Below are positions 52,651 through 61,316 of a stretch of DNA of 64,000 nucleotides, one piece after another. Below the pieces are notes generated by a model. The model saw only the letters and a program-made list of their open reading frames with translations. It had not been told where the DNA came from and did not search any database. A program made the position numbers and the translations under genes. Source of the DNA: Mesorhizobium sp. NFR06. GTDB taxonomy: Bacteria; Pseudomonadota; Alphaproteobacteria; Rhizobiales; Rhizobiaceae. Positions within the stretch are counted from its first letter, which is position 1. The number at the start of each line of letters is the position of its first letter. The stretch is taken from the NCBI RefSeq assembly GCF_900115245.1, contig NZ_FOVT01000008.1, forward strand, positions 124,001 to 188,000. Reading direction: 5' to 3'.

Positions 52651-55221
52651 ATGAAATCCCACGTAAAAGCGGTTGTCATCGGCGGCGGTGTCGTCGGCTG
52701 CTCGGTGCTCTACCATCTCGCCAAGGCCGGCTGGACCGACATCATGCTGATCGAGCGCTCGGAGCTGACCTCCGGCTCGTCCTGGCATGCGGCGGGCGGC
52801 TTCCATACGCTGAACGGCGATCCCAACGTCGCCAAGCTGCAGGCCTATACGGTCCAGCTCTACAAGGAGATCGAGGAACTCTCCGGCCAGTCCTGCTCGC
52901 TGCATCTCACCGGCGGCGTGATGATGGCCGATACGCCGGAGCGCATGGACTTCCTGCGCCTTGCCCACGCCAAGGGCCGTTATCTCGGCATGGATACCGA
53001 GCTGATCACGCCTTCGGAGGCCAAGGCGATGTTCCCGCTGATGGACGAGAAGAACTTCGTCGGTGCCATGTGGGATCCCGTCGAAGGCCATCTCGATCCT
53101 TCCGGCACCACCATCGCCTATTCCAAGGCCGCCAAGAAACTCGGCGCCGAGATCGTGCTGCGCAACCGCGTCGTCGACCTGACGCAGCAGCCGGACGGCA
53201 CCTGGAACGTCGTCACCGAGCAGGGCACGGTCCACGCCGAGCATGTCGTCAACTGCGGCGGCTTGTGGGCGCGCGAGATCGGCCGCATGGTCGGCGTCGA
53301 ACTCCCGGTGCTGGCGATGGAGCATATGTATCTCCTCACCGAGCCGATGCCGGAGGTCGAGGAATTCAACAAGTCGACCGGTCGCGAGATGATCGGCGTG
53401 CTCGACTTCAAGGGCGAGATCTACACCCGCCAGGAGCGCAACGGCATCCTGCTCGGCACCTACGAAAAGGCCTGCAAGCCGTGGTCGCCGGTCAACACGC
53501 CCTGGGATTTCGGCCATGAACTCTTGCCGCCCGACATCGACCGCATCGCGCCATCACTGGAAATCGGCTTCAAGCACTTCCCCGGCATCGAGAAGGCCGG
53601 CATCAAGCAGATCATCAACGGCCCCTTCACCTTCGCGCTGGACGGCAACCCGCTGGTCGGCCCGGTCCAGGGCCTGACCAATTTCTGGTGCGCCTGCGCC
53701 GTCATGGCCGGCTTCAGCCAGGGCGGCGGCGTCGGCCTCGCGCTTTCCAACTGGATGGTGCACGGCGATCCGGGCTTCGACATCTGGGGCATGGACGTCG
53801 CTCGCTTCGGCGAATGGGCGACGCTCCGCTACACCAACGCCAAGGTGCGCGAGAACTATTCGCGGCGCTTCTCGATCCGATTCCCCAACGAGGAACTGCC
53901 CGCCGCCCGTCCGGCGCAGACGACGCCGCTCTACGACACGATGCTTGCCAACAACGCCGTCATGGGCGACTCGTGGGGCCTCGAGACCCCGCTCTGGTTC
54001 GCGCCGAAGGGCACCGAGCCCAAGGACATCGTCTCCTTCCACCGTTCGAACGATTTCGGCCCGATCGGCGAGGAAGTGCGCGCCACGCGCGAGCGGGTCG
54101 GCGTCACCGAGATCGCCAACTTCGCCAAATACGAAGTGTCGGGACCGGGCGCGGAGGATTTCCTCAACCGGCTGATGACCAACCGCATGCCGAAGGTCGG
54201 CCGCATCGTGCTGACGCCGATGGTCAACGAGTTCGGCAAACTGATTGGCGACTTCACCATCGCCAAGACTGGCGAGGACCGCTTCATGATCTGGGGTTCC
54301 TCCGCCGCGCAGAAGTACCACATGCGCTGGTTCGAGAGGCACCTGCCGAAGGACGGTTCGGTGCGCATCCACCGCTTCGACCAGACGCTGGTCGGCCTGT
54401 CGATCGCCGGGCCGAAGTCGCGCGACCTCTTGCAGAAGCTGGTCGACGTCGACGTCTCGACCAAGGCCTTCCGCTTCATGGATTTCCGCGAGATGGCGGT
54501 CGGCGGCGCGCCCTGCATGGTCAACCGCATCACCTATACCGGCGACCTCGGCTACGAGATTTGGATGGCGCCCGCCTATCAGCGCCTCGTCTATCACGCG
54601 ATCAAGGAAGCCGGCGCGGAGTTCGGTCTCGTCGATTTCGGCATGCGCGCGCTTTTGTCGATGCGCCTGGAAAAGAACTTCCCGACCTGGTTCCGCGAAT
54701 TGCGCCCGATCTACGGACCCTTCGAGGGCTCGATGGACCGCTTCATCAAGTTGGCGAAGAACGACTTCATCGGCCGCGAGGCGTCAGCCAAGGAGCAGGC
54801 GCAAGGGCCGAAGCTGCGCCGCGTTTCCTTCATCGTCGATGCGGCAGACGCCGATGTGATGGGCGACGAGCCGATCTGGGCCAAGGTCGGCAAGGACTAC
54901 GGCACGGTGGAGAAGCCGCATGGCTATGGAGCGCCGCGCTTCGATGCATCGGGCAAGGAAGTGCGCGGCTCCAAGGCCGCGGAAGGCGCTTCAGCCGTGC
55001 GCGGCATCGTCGAGGGCGAATGGCGTGTCGTCGGCTGGGTGACGTCCGGCGGCTACGCGCATTACGTCCGCAAATCGATGGCGCAGGGCTATGTGCCGGC
55101 GGCACTTGCCGAGGACGAGAGCGCCGGCCTGTTCGAGATCGAGATCCTCGGCCACCGCCGCCCGGCCCGCATCAATCTCGAGCCGCCCTTCGACCCGAGC
55201 GGCGAGAAGATGCGGACCTGA
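52651..55221 (+). CDS. Dimethylglycine/sarcosine dehydrogenase-like flavoprotein with GcvT domain
   Basis: Product of 856 residues in two parts. The N-terminal half is a DAO-type oxidoreductase with 'VVIGGGVVGCSVLYHLAKAG' for FAD and His46 in 'SGSSWHAAGG', the residue that holds FAD covalently in dimethylglycine and sarcosine dehydrogenases. The C-terminal half is an aminomethyltransferase (GcvT/DmdA-like) domain that passes the released one-carbon unit to tetrahydrofolate. Such enzymes strip methyl groups from dimethylglycine or sarcosine. With the MttB-family gene upstream it should form a demethylation path for betaine-like compounds. Substrate is inferred from context. Confidence 0.9.
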   Translation: MKSHVKAVVIGGGVVGCSVLYHLAKAGWTDIMLIERSELTSGSSWHAAGGFHTLNGDPNVAKLQAYTVQLYKEIEELSGQSCSLHLTGGVMMADTPERMDFLRLAHAKGRYLGMDTELITPSEAKAMFPLMDEKNFVGAMWDPVEGHLDPSGTTIAYSKAAKKLGAEIVLRNRVVDLTQQPDGTWNVVTEQGTVHAEHVVNCGGLWAREIGRMVGVELPVLAMEHMYLLTEPMPEVEEFNKSTGREMIGVLDFKGEIYTRQERNGILLGTYEKACKPWSPVNTPWDFGHELLPPDIDRIAPSLEIGFKHFPGIEKAGIKQIINGPFTFALDGNPLVGPVQGLTNFWCACAVMAGFSQGGGVGLALSNWMVHGDPGFDIWGMDVARFGEWATLRYTNAKVRENYSRRFSIRFPNEELPAARPAQTTPLYDTMLANNAVMGDSWGLETPLWFAPKGTEPKDIVSFHRSNDFGPIGEEVRATRERVGVTEIANFAKYEVSGPGAEDFLNRLMTNRMPKVGRIVLTPMVNEFGKLIGDFTIAKTGEDRFMIWGSSAAQKYHMRWFERHLPKDGSVRIHRFDQTLVGLSIAGPKSRDLLQKLVDVDVSTKAFRFMDFREMAVGGAPCMVNRITYTGDLGYEIWMAPAYQRLVYHAIKEAGAEFGLVDFGMRALLSMRLEKNFPTWFRELRPIYGPFEGSMDRFIKLAKNDFIGREASAKEQAQGPKLRRVSFIVDAADADVMGDEPIWAKVGKDYGTVEKPHGYGAPRFDASGKEVRGSKAAEGASAVRGIVEGEWRVVGWVTSGGYAHYVRKSMAQGYVPAALAEDESAGLFEIEILGHRRPARINLEPPFDPSGEKMRT

Positions 55222-55254
55222 CGCGCCGGGACTTGTTGGATTGCGCCGGTTGGC

Positions 55255-56817
55255 ATGGCATGGTCGAGCCGACCACCGGCGCATCAGCATGAGAAGACGA
55301 TCCCCTTGCGGCAGCTAGAGAAATGGACCGATTGGCTCTGCGATGAACGGGTCGGTCCCGTCAGCGCGGCCGTCGCGTTCGCCCTCATCTATTGTCTAAC
55401 CCAGATCGTCGTGATGACGCTTGCTTCCCACTTCGTTGGGACAGGCGTCGGCGTCGACGATTCAGAGCAATTGATGGAGATGCGGTTTCTTGCGGCCGGC
55501 TACGGCAGCTCGCAGCCGCCGCTCTTCACCTGGCTCGCCATACTCGCGGCCGCGTTGGTCGGGACCAGCGTGCTTGCCCTCAAGATTGTGAAATACGGCC
55601 TGCTGGCGGCGGGGTTGGTCGCTTATTTCGCTGCCATTCGCCGCCTCGGCTATTCGAGCCGTGCCGCCGCAGCCGGCATGTTCGGGCTGTTGCTGTTCCC
55701 GCAGATCTTCTGGGAAATGCAGCACGCCCTCACCCATTCGACCGCCATATTCTGCTTCACCTCGGTGCTGCTGCTTGCGCTGGTCGAGGTGCAGAAGCGT
55801 CGATCGGCCGTGTCCTATGCGCTGTTTGGATTGGCGACAGCGGCCGCGATGCTGTCGAAATACAACATCGTCATCTTCCTCACGGCGTTGTTCCTGGCGG
55901 CTTTCTCGCTGCGCGAGACGCGTGCGGCAATCCTCGACCGGCGTTTCCTGATCAGCGTGGCGGTGGCGATCCTGGCCTGCCTGCCGACAGCCTATTGGAG
56001 CCTCACGCACCCGCAAGACTTCCTGTCGCACAGCGGAGGGTTCGGTGTCGCCGGCGGCGGCAGCGCGGCAAGGACAGCGGCTCTCGGCATCTTCGGTTTG
56101 GCCAAGGCGATCCTCAATTTTGCCGCCTTGCCCGTCGCCGTCTTTGCCGTTGCTTTCGTCCTGGCACGCAGGAGCCCGGCACCGCCGCCTCAGCCCGGTC
56201 CATGGCCTGAGAGGCTGCTGTGGCGCGCAATTGCCTTTGGCCTTTTGGTCACTCTGGTGCTGGTGCTGGCCGGCGGCGTGACGCAGTTTCGCGACCGCTG
56301 GATGCTTCCCATCTTTGTCCTGCTGCCCGCGGTCCTCGCAATGCGCCTCGACGCCATGGGGGAAAGAGGCAGAAAGGCGCAAGGCACCATCGTCTTTGCC
56401 GGCGCTGTCGTGGCGATCCTTGTGCTGCCGGTAAGCTGGCATATGCACCTGAACGGCGGCGACAATCGCGGCCGCATCGTGCGAATGGACTATCGCGCGC
56501 TCTATGACCAGCTAACCGCCGACGGGCCGGTGACCACGGTGGTTTCGAGTTGGTTCTGGATCGGCAATCTGCGCCTGGTCAATCCTGGCCTTATCGTGCT
56601 CGATGACGAGATACCCGACTTCGCGCAGTCGATCCGCGAGCCGGCGGTGCTTGTCCTGATGGGCGACAAAGAACCTCCGTCGGTCGTTTTCGACAGGATC
56701 GCGAAGGCCGGCTATGCGATGGACACGATCCATCGAAGCGTCGAGGTGCCGCAGCTCTTGGGAGACATGCCGCGTCAGGTGACGATCACCAGACTGCACA
56801 GGATTACGGCGCAATAG
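55255..56817 (+). CDS. Glycosyltransferase 39-like polytopic membrane protein
   Basis: Membrane protein of 520 residues with about ten to eleven helices. The GT39/ArnT-type feature is visible near the start: the acidic pair in 'GVDDSEQLMEMRFLAAGYGS' followed by QPPLFTWL. A periplasmic C-terminal domain follows ('SSWFWIGNLRLVNPGLIVLD'). Such enzymes transfer sugars from a lipid carrier on the outer face of the inner membrane. The acceptor is unknown. The start is uncertain, since the first thirty codons lack similarity and no ribosome site stands out. It sits between the flavoprotein and the DddP-like gene with short gaps. Confidence 0.8.
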   Translation: MAWSSRPPAHQHEKTIPLRQLEKWTDWLCDERVGPVSAAVAFALIYCLTQIVVMTLASHFVGTGVGVDDSEQLMEMRFLAAGYGSSQPPLFTWLAILAAALVGTSVLALKIVKYGLLAAGLVAYFAAIRRLGYSSRAAAAGMFGLLLFPQIFWEMQHALTHSTAIFCFTSVLLLALVEVQKRRSAVSYALFGLATAAAMLSKYNIVIFLTALFLAAFSLRETRAAILDRRFLISVAVAILACLPTAYWSLTHPQDFLSHSGGFGVAGGGSAARTAALGIFGLAKAILNFAALPVAVFAVAFVLARRSPAPPPQPGPWPERLLWRAIAFGLLVTLVLVLAGGVTQFRDRWMLPIFVLLPAVLAMRLDAMGERGRKAQGTIVFAGAVVAILVLPVSWHMHLNGGDNRGRIVRMDYRALYDQLTADGPVTTVVSSWFWIGNLRLVNPGLIVLDDEIPDFAQSIREPAVLVLMGDKEPPSVVFDRIAKAGYAMDTIHRSVEVPQLLGDMPRQVTITRLHRITAQ

Positions 56818-56834
56818 AGCGCCGGGGGAACAGC

Positions 56835-58175
56835 ATGGACAACCAACGCTTCGGCCGCCATCGCAAGATCATGCCTTTCGAACCCGGCTCCGTCGAAGCA
56901 TTGCGCGCGGCCTCCCGCGAGAAGGCGGCCGCGCTCAACCAGCATGTGCTGGGCTACGGCGCGATAGCCGAAGCCGAGTGGGCGGCGGCCGGCGTCGCCG
57001 CGCCGGACCTTCCGGCAATGCGAAAATACAGGCTGGAGCGCATTCGCGCCGAATTGAAGCGCCGCGACTATGCCGGCGCCCTGCTCTACGATCCCGTCAA
57101 CATCCGCTACGCGACCGACTCGACCAACATGCAGCTCTGGGTCGCGCACAACCCGACCCGGCACTGTTTTGTCGCGACCGAGGGCCCGGTGGTGCTGTTC
57201 GACTATTTCTCCTGCGAGCATCTGTCGGACCATGCCGGTGTCGCCGACGAGGTACGGCCCGCGATCTCGTGGATGTATCTCTATAGCGGCGAGTTGACCG
57301 AACTCAAGGTCGACCGCTGGGGAGCCGGCATCGCCGATTTGGTGGCGGAGCATGGCGGCGGCAACCGCCGCATAGCCGTCGACCACATCAATCCGGAAGG
57401 CGTGGTAGAACTCGGCCGCCGCGGCATTTCCGTCGGCAACGGCGAGGCGGTCATGGAAAATGCGCGCTTCATCAAATCGCCGGACGAGATCCTCGCCATG
57501 CGCCGTGCCATCGTCGCTTGCGAGGCGGCGATGCGCGAGATGGAAGCAGCGCTGAAGCCTGGCATTTCCGAGAACGAATTGTGGGCGCAACTGCATCGCG
57601 GCAACATCGCGCGCGGCGGCGAATGGATCGAAACGCGGCTGCTGTCGTCAGGGCCGCGCACCAATCCCTGGTTCCAGGAATGCTCCTCGCGCTTGATCGA
57701 GGACGGCGATCTCGTCGCCTTCGACACCGACCTCGTCGGTCCATACGGCTTCTGTGCCGACCTCTCGCGCACCTGGCTTTGCGGCGACAAGAAACCATCG
57801 AACGAGCAGCGCGACCTGTTTCGCATCGCCGCCGACCAGATCGCCCGCAACACGGATTTGATGCGGCCTGGCATTTCCTTCCGCGATCTCGTCGAATGCT
57901 CGGCGGTGCCGCCTGGCGATTGTTATCCGACACGCTACGGCGTGCTCTATCATGGGGTTGGCCTGGCGGACGAATATCCGACGCTGCCGCATGCCGGCGA
58001 CTGGACCGCCGACACCCCGGACGGGTTGCTCGAACCTGGCATGGTGCTTTGCGTCGAGAGCTATATCGGCAGGCTTGGCGGGCACGAAGGCGTCAAGATC
58101 GAGGAGCAGATCCTGATCACCGATACCGGCAACGAGAAGCTTTCAGCCTACCCGCTGGACGAGCGGCTGCTCTGA
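56835..58175 (+). CDS. dddP: DddP-type DMSP lyase homologue (M24 fold)
   Basis: Product of 446 residues of the creatinase/M24 fold, but closer to DddP than to peptidases. It shares 'DPVNIRYATDSTNMQLW', 'AEHGGGNRRIAVD' and 'RGGEWIETRLLSSGPRTNPW' with DddP. All six metal ligands are present: Asp297, Asp299, Asp309, His373, Glu408 and Glu423. Tyr368 and Asp379 match the catalytic Tyr366 and Asp377 recalled from Roseobacter DddP with a constant shift of two. DddP cleaves dimethylsulfoniopropionate to DMS and acrylate. It follows the GT39-like gene by 17 bases and overlaps the convergent PhnD-like gene by 33. A creatinase-like role on a methylated amine is the main alternative. Confidence 0.8.
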   Translation: MDNQRFGRHRKIMPFEPGSVEALRAASREKAAALNQHVLGYGAIAEAEWAAAGVAAPDLPAMRKYRLERIRAELKRRDYAGALLYDPVNIRYATDSTNMQLWVAHNPTRHCFVATEGPVVLFDYFSCEHLSDHAGVADEVRPAISWMYLYSGELTELKVDRWGAGIADLVAEHGGGNRRIAVDHINPEGVVELGRRGISVGNGEAVMENARFIKSPDEILAMRRAIVACEAAMREMEAALKPGISENELWAQLHRGNIARGGEWIETRLLSSGPRTNPWFQECSSRLIEDGDLVAFDTDLVGPYGFCADLSRTWLCGDKKPSNEQRDLFRIAADQIARNTDLMRPGISFRDLVECSAVPPGDCYPTRYGVLYHGVGLADEYPTLPHAGDWTADTPDGLLEPGMVLCVESYIGRLGGHEGVKIEEQILITDTGNEKLSAYPLDERLL

Positions 58176-58982
58176 AGCGCTGCGTTCGACCACCGCGACG
58201 GCCTCGCGCATCGCGGCAACGATCGGGATCGGGGTGGTCCTGGCGGTGATATAGGGCAAGCCCTTCCGCCGTGCGGTCCAGCCAACCACCTTGACGGCCT
58301 GTGCCGCCGGCTCGAAACGTTGCGCCAGCGCCCAGCTTTCGCAGTCGATTGCCGCGATACCCGCCTTGCCCTCGGCGACCGCGACGATCGACGACCGGTG
58401 GCCGCCGCTTTCGCTGCGCGAGGCGAAGATGTCGAGGCTTTCGCCCATCGCCTCCAGGTCGCGCCGCAGCCCGATCAGCCCGGACATCGAATCCGGATTG
58501 TTGAAGATGAAGCGCTTGCCGCGAATAAGATCGATCGGGATGACGGCCTTGCCGTCCCTCGGCGAGGCTACCGGCGGCCGACCATCCGCGGGCATCACCA
58601 GCGCGCTGGAATAGAGTTCTCCCCGCCCGCCCTCGAACGCATCGTAGTTAGGCTGGGCAATCACCTGCACATGCTCGGCAAGGCCGAGTTCCATCGGCCC
58701 CCAGCAGGTTTGCCCGAACAGCAGCGCCGGGCTCAGCCAGAGCTGATGAAAATCGAACTCGTCCGGTGGCAGTGTCGCCGGGTCGGCCGCGACCAGCCTT
58801 CCGGCGCCATCGAGGATGCCGCCGAGAACCGCCGGCAGTTCGCGATTGCTGCGCACGACTGCGTCCGGCGCGTCGATACCCCTTTGCCGGAAGGCGTCGC
58901 GGAGCCGCGCCCATTGTGCGTCGACCTCGCCGCGCGCCTCGGGCCAGTCATACATCGGCAACGCGGCAACGAATTCACTCAT
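58143..58982 (-). CDS. PhnD-like phosphate/phosphonate-type binding protein, no signal peptide
   Basis: Product of 279 residues resembling the periplasmic binding domain of phosphite/phosphonate transporters: 'FVAALPMYDWPEARGEVDAQ', 'HQLWLSPALLFGQTCWGPME', 'GKRFIFNNPDSMSGLIGLR' and 'GKAGIAAIDCESWAL'. It begins MSEFVAALPMY with no signal peptide or membrane anchor, so it may bind its ligand in the cytoplasm or be an unclassified solute-binding relative. No permease or ATPase is adjacent. Its end overlaps the DddP-like gene from the opposite strand by 33 bases. Confidence 0.8.
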   Translation of the reverse strand: MSEFVAALPMYDWPEARGEVDAQWARLRDAFRQRGIDAPDAVVRSNRELPAVLGGILDGAGRLVAADPATLPPDEFDFHQLWLSPALLFGQTCWGPMELGLAEHVQVIAQPNYDAFEGGRGELYSSALVMPADGRPPVASPRDGKAVIPIDLIRGKRFIFNNPDSMSGLIGLRRDLEAMGESLDIFASRSESGGHRSSIVAVAEGKAGIAAIDCESWALAQRFEPAAQAVKVVGWTARRKGLPYITARTTPIPIVAAMREAVAVVERSASEQPLVQRVG

Positions 58983-59066
58983 ACCGGGTTTGACCCCTGC
59001 TTTCGAAAACTGACTAAATCCTGGCGCCAGGCGCCGACCGCGACACGCCGCGGTGACAGTCCAAGT

Positions 59067-60077
59067 TTATTCCTTTGGCGGTTCCGCCGGAACCGGGGCC
59101 GTGCCAAGTCCACTGACGTTGCGTGCCCTGACGCGCGGCTTGAAAGCGCGGCCGGGCTCCGGCGCGCGCCGCAGCACCGGATGGACGATGGGCTCCTTGG
59201 CCTTGAAGGCGTGGGCCCTCAGCATCGCAAAATAATTTGGATAGGCATAGCCGTTGTTCATCCGCAGCCACTCGTCGCGGCGCTCGCGGAACAGCTTCGG
59301 CAGCCTGTACCAGGCGATCGTCGGGCTCTTGTGATGAACGAAATGCAAATTATTGTTGAGGAACAGGAAGGAGAGCGGCGAGCGCTCGACGATCACCGTG
59401 CGGCCTTCCGGGTGCTCCGACCATTGATGCTCGGCATAGGTACGGATCGAGATCAGCGACTGGCCGAGCCACACCGGAACCAGAATATAGAGCCAGAGCG
59501 GAATGCCGAAGCCGAACGTGACGACCGGCACCACCGCGGCCAGGCCGATGGCGTGCAGCAGCCACGCCCTGCGGATCGTCTTGTCACCGGCGACGATGTG
59601 CTTGGCGTCGTCGATGAAGAAGCCGACCGATGACAGCCACGGGCCGAGGAAGAAGCGGCCGACCATGGTGTTGTTGATCTTGAGCAGGAACTTCATCGCC
59701 GGCGGCAGGTCTTCATGCATCCAGAGCGCCTGGTAATAGCTTTCCGGATCGTCGAGCGGGTCCGTCAGACGCTCGTCGGCATGATGACGCAGGTGGATGG
59801 TCTTGAAGCGGCGGAACGGCCACACCATGCCGATCGGCAGGAAGACGAAGGCTTCGTTGATCCTGACGTTGCGGGTCGGGTGACCATGCAGCGCCTCATG
59901 CATCAGCGAGGATTGCAGCGCCAAAATGAAGGGCAGGACGGCGAGGGCCAGAAGCGGATAGGATGGCCAAACAAGGAAGCCGGTGGCAAGCCAGGCGCCG
60001 TAGCAGAAGAGGGTGAGGAAGACAGTCGGCCACTCGACCGCCGGTGCGCTGCTACGTCTCTTGTTCATGCTCGCCAT
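59067..60077 (-). CDS. Membrane fatty acid desaturase
   Basis: Integral membrane di-iron enzyme of about 336 residues. The three histidine boxes are complete: 'HEALH', 'HLRHH' and 'HFVHH' ('NNNLHFVHHKSPTIAWYRLP'). Hydrophobic segments surround them ('FLTLFCYGAWLATGFLVWP', 'LYILVPVWLGQSLIS'). It introduces a double bond into acyl chains of membrane lipids; carotenoid hydroxylase/ketolase relatives share the pattern. The start is one of two close ATG codons or an upstream GTG; I chose the first ATG. It is divergent from the XRE-type regulator. Confidence 0.88.
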   Translation of the reverse strand: MASMNKRRSSAPAVEWPTVFLTLFCYGAWLATGFLVWPSYPLLALAVLPFILALQSSLMHEALHGHPTRNVRINEAFVFLPIGMVWPFRRFKTIHLRHHADERLTDPLDDPESYYQALWMHEDLPPAMKFLLKINNTMVGRFFLGPWLSSVGFFIDDAKHIVAGDKTIRRAWLLHAIGLAAVVPVVTFGFGIPLWLYILVPVWLGQSLISIRTYAEHQWSEHPEGRTVIVERSPLSFLFLNNNLHFVHHKSPTIAWYRLPKLFRERRDEWLRMNNGYAYPNYFAMLRAHAFKAKEPIVHPVLRRAPEPGRAFKPRVRARNVSGLGTAPVPAEPPKE

Positions 60078-60305
60078 GCTATCGACCACTGCCTTCCAGT
60101 CGCCGGAACCACTTTGATTCCTGACAACATTGTGTCAGGAGCCTGCCGTTACATCAACGCGACAAAGCGCACAAACTGTTGCGAATGCGCATTTTTAAAG
60201 GCAGATGTTATATATTGTAAACAGAATTTGGGATTCATTTACGCTTAGGGCGCGACAAGGCGGGCCTCGGCGCAAATTTTTCCTCCCGCAAGCAGGAGCT
60301 GCCCG
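60078..60305. promoter_or_regulatory. Divergent promoter region, desaturase / XRE regulator
   Basis: A 228-base gap without a gene. It contains an AT-rich patch around 60192-60224 that includes 'GTTATATATTGTAAAC', unlike the surrounding sequence, and is the likely site for both promoters and for binding of the regulator. The exact operator was not determined. Confidence 0.5.
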
Positions 60306-61163
60306 ATGGACAAGCGCGATCTGTCGACGATCTTCCGGGAGCGGCTGAAATTGCTCTTGACAAGGTCCGATCTGAACCAGTCGGCCTTCGCGACGGCCGT
60401 CGGCATCGACCGCTCGGCGCTGTCGCAACTGCTTTCCGGCGCCTCGACCCGTCTGCCGCGGGCCGAAACGCTGCTCAACATCGCCGCCGAGTTCAAGGTG
60501 TCGCTCGACTGGCTGCTTGGCTTGAGTCACGACGAAGGCGTCACCGGCGAAATCCGCGAAAGCCTCGAGATCGAGGAAGCGCCGGACGGCTTCGACCGCA
60601 CGCTGCTCGCCAAATGGCATGCCGAGGCGGCCGGCACCAAGATCCGTTATGTGCCCGCCGGCATTCCCGACCTGCTGCGCACCGAGGCGCTGGTCGATTA
60701 CGAGGCTGGCATCGCCAACAAGAGCCGCGAGGCGCAAGCCGGCGAAACGCAATACCGCATCGACTACACCAGGCGGCCGGAGACCGACATGGAGGTCTGC
60801 ATGCCGCGCCACACGCTGGAGATTTTTGCTCGCGGCCTGGGTGTCTGGGACCGTTTCCCGGAGGTCGAACGGCGCAAGCAATTGCTGCACATGGCGGCGC
60901 TGCTCGACGACCTTTATCCGACCTTCCGCCTGTTCCTCTATGATGGCCGCATGCGCTATTCGATCCCCTACACGATCTTCGGCCCCTATCGCGCCGCGAT
61001 TTACGTCGGCGACATGTATATCGTGCTGAGCGCCACCCAGCCGATCCGGACGCTGACCAGCCATTTCGACAATCTGATCCGCGCCGCCGACATCAACGCG
61101 CATGAGACGGCAAGCTTCACCCAGAAGCTGGCCGGAATGTCTTTCCCGTCAGGCTCTGTCTGA
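60306..61163 (+). CDS. XRE-family regulator with a large C-terminal sensor domain
   Basis: Product of 285 residues. The helix-turn-helix lies at about residues 20-70 ('LNQSAFATAVGIDRSALSQL' and 'LPRAETLLNIAAEFKVSLDW'). The remaining 200 residues form a globular domain ('YRIDYTRRPETDMEVCMPRH', 'DRFPEVERRKQLLHMAALLD') that I do not recognise as a named ligand domain, although the whole layout recurs in rhizobia. It probably regulates the divergent desaturase. A cofactor or metabolite is not evident. Confidence 0.87.
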   Translation: MDKRDLSTIFRERLKLLLTRSDLNQSAFATAVGIDRSALSQLLSGASTRLPRAETLLNIAAEFKVSLDWLLGLSHDEGVTGEIRESLEIEEAPDGFDRTLLAKWHAEAAGTKIRYVPAGIPDLLRTEALVDYEAGIANKSREAQAGETQYRIDYTRRPETDMEVCMPRHTLEIFARGLGVWDRFPEVERRKQLLHMAALLDDLYPTFRLFLYDGRMRYSIPYTIFGPYRAAIYVGDMYIVLSATQPIRTLTSHFDNLIRAADINAHETASFTQKLAGMSFPSGSV

Positions 61164-61264
61164 TCGCCGGCATTGATATCATCCTGACGGTCGGCCTGCC
61201 CGCCGCTCATTGAGATCACGCCGGCTGCATAGGGCCTTGCCGGCCGCAAGCTCGTTGACTGGAC

Positions 61265-61280
61265 ATAAAGACTTCTTTAT
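61265..61280. promoter_or_regulatory. SahR-like palindrome upstream of bmt
   Basis: Perfect inverted repeat ATAAAGA-CT-TCTTTAT, 36 bases before the bmt start. Its form and place match the S-adenosylhomocysteine-responsive SahR sites described upstream of methionine-cycle genes in alphaproteobacteria. Binding is inferred; no regulator gene is in the window. Confidence 0.6.
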
Positions 61281-61316
61281 ATCGTTATTTGAGTTCGGAA
61301 CACGAAGGCCAAAGCC

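Noticed and set aside
61164..61316. SAM or SAH riboswitch upstream of bmt
   Set aside because: No SAM-II or SAH-type core was found; the AT-rich inverted repeat fits a protein operator better.
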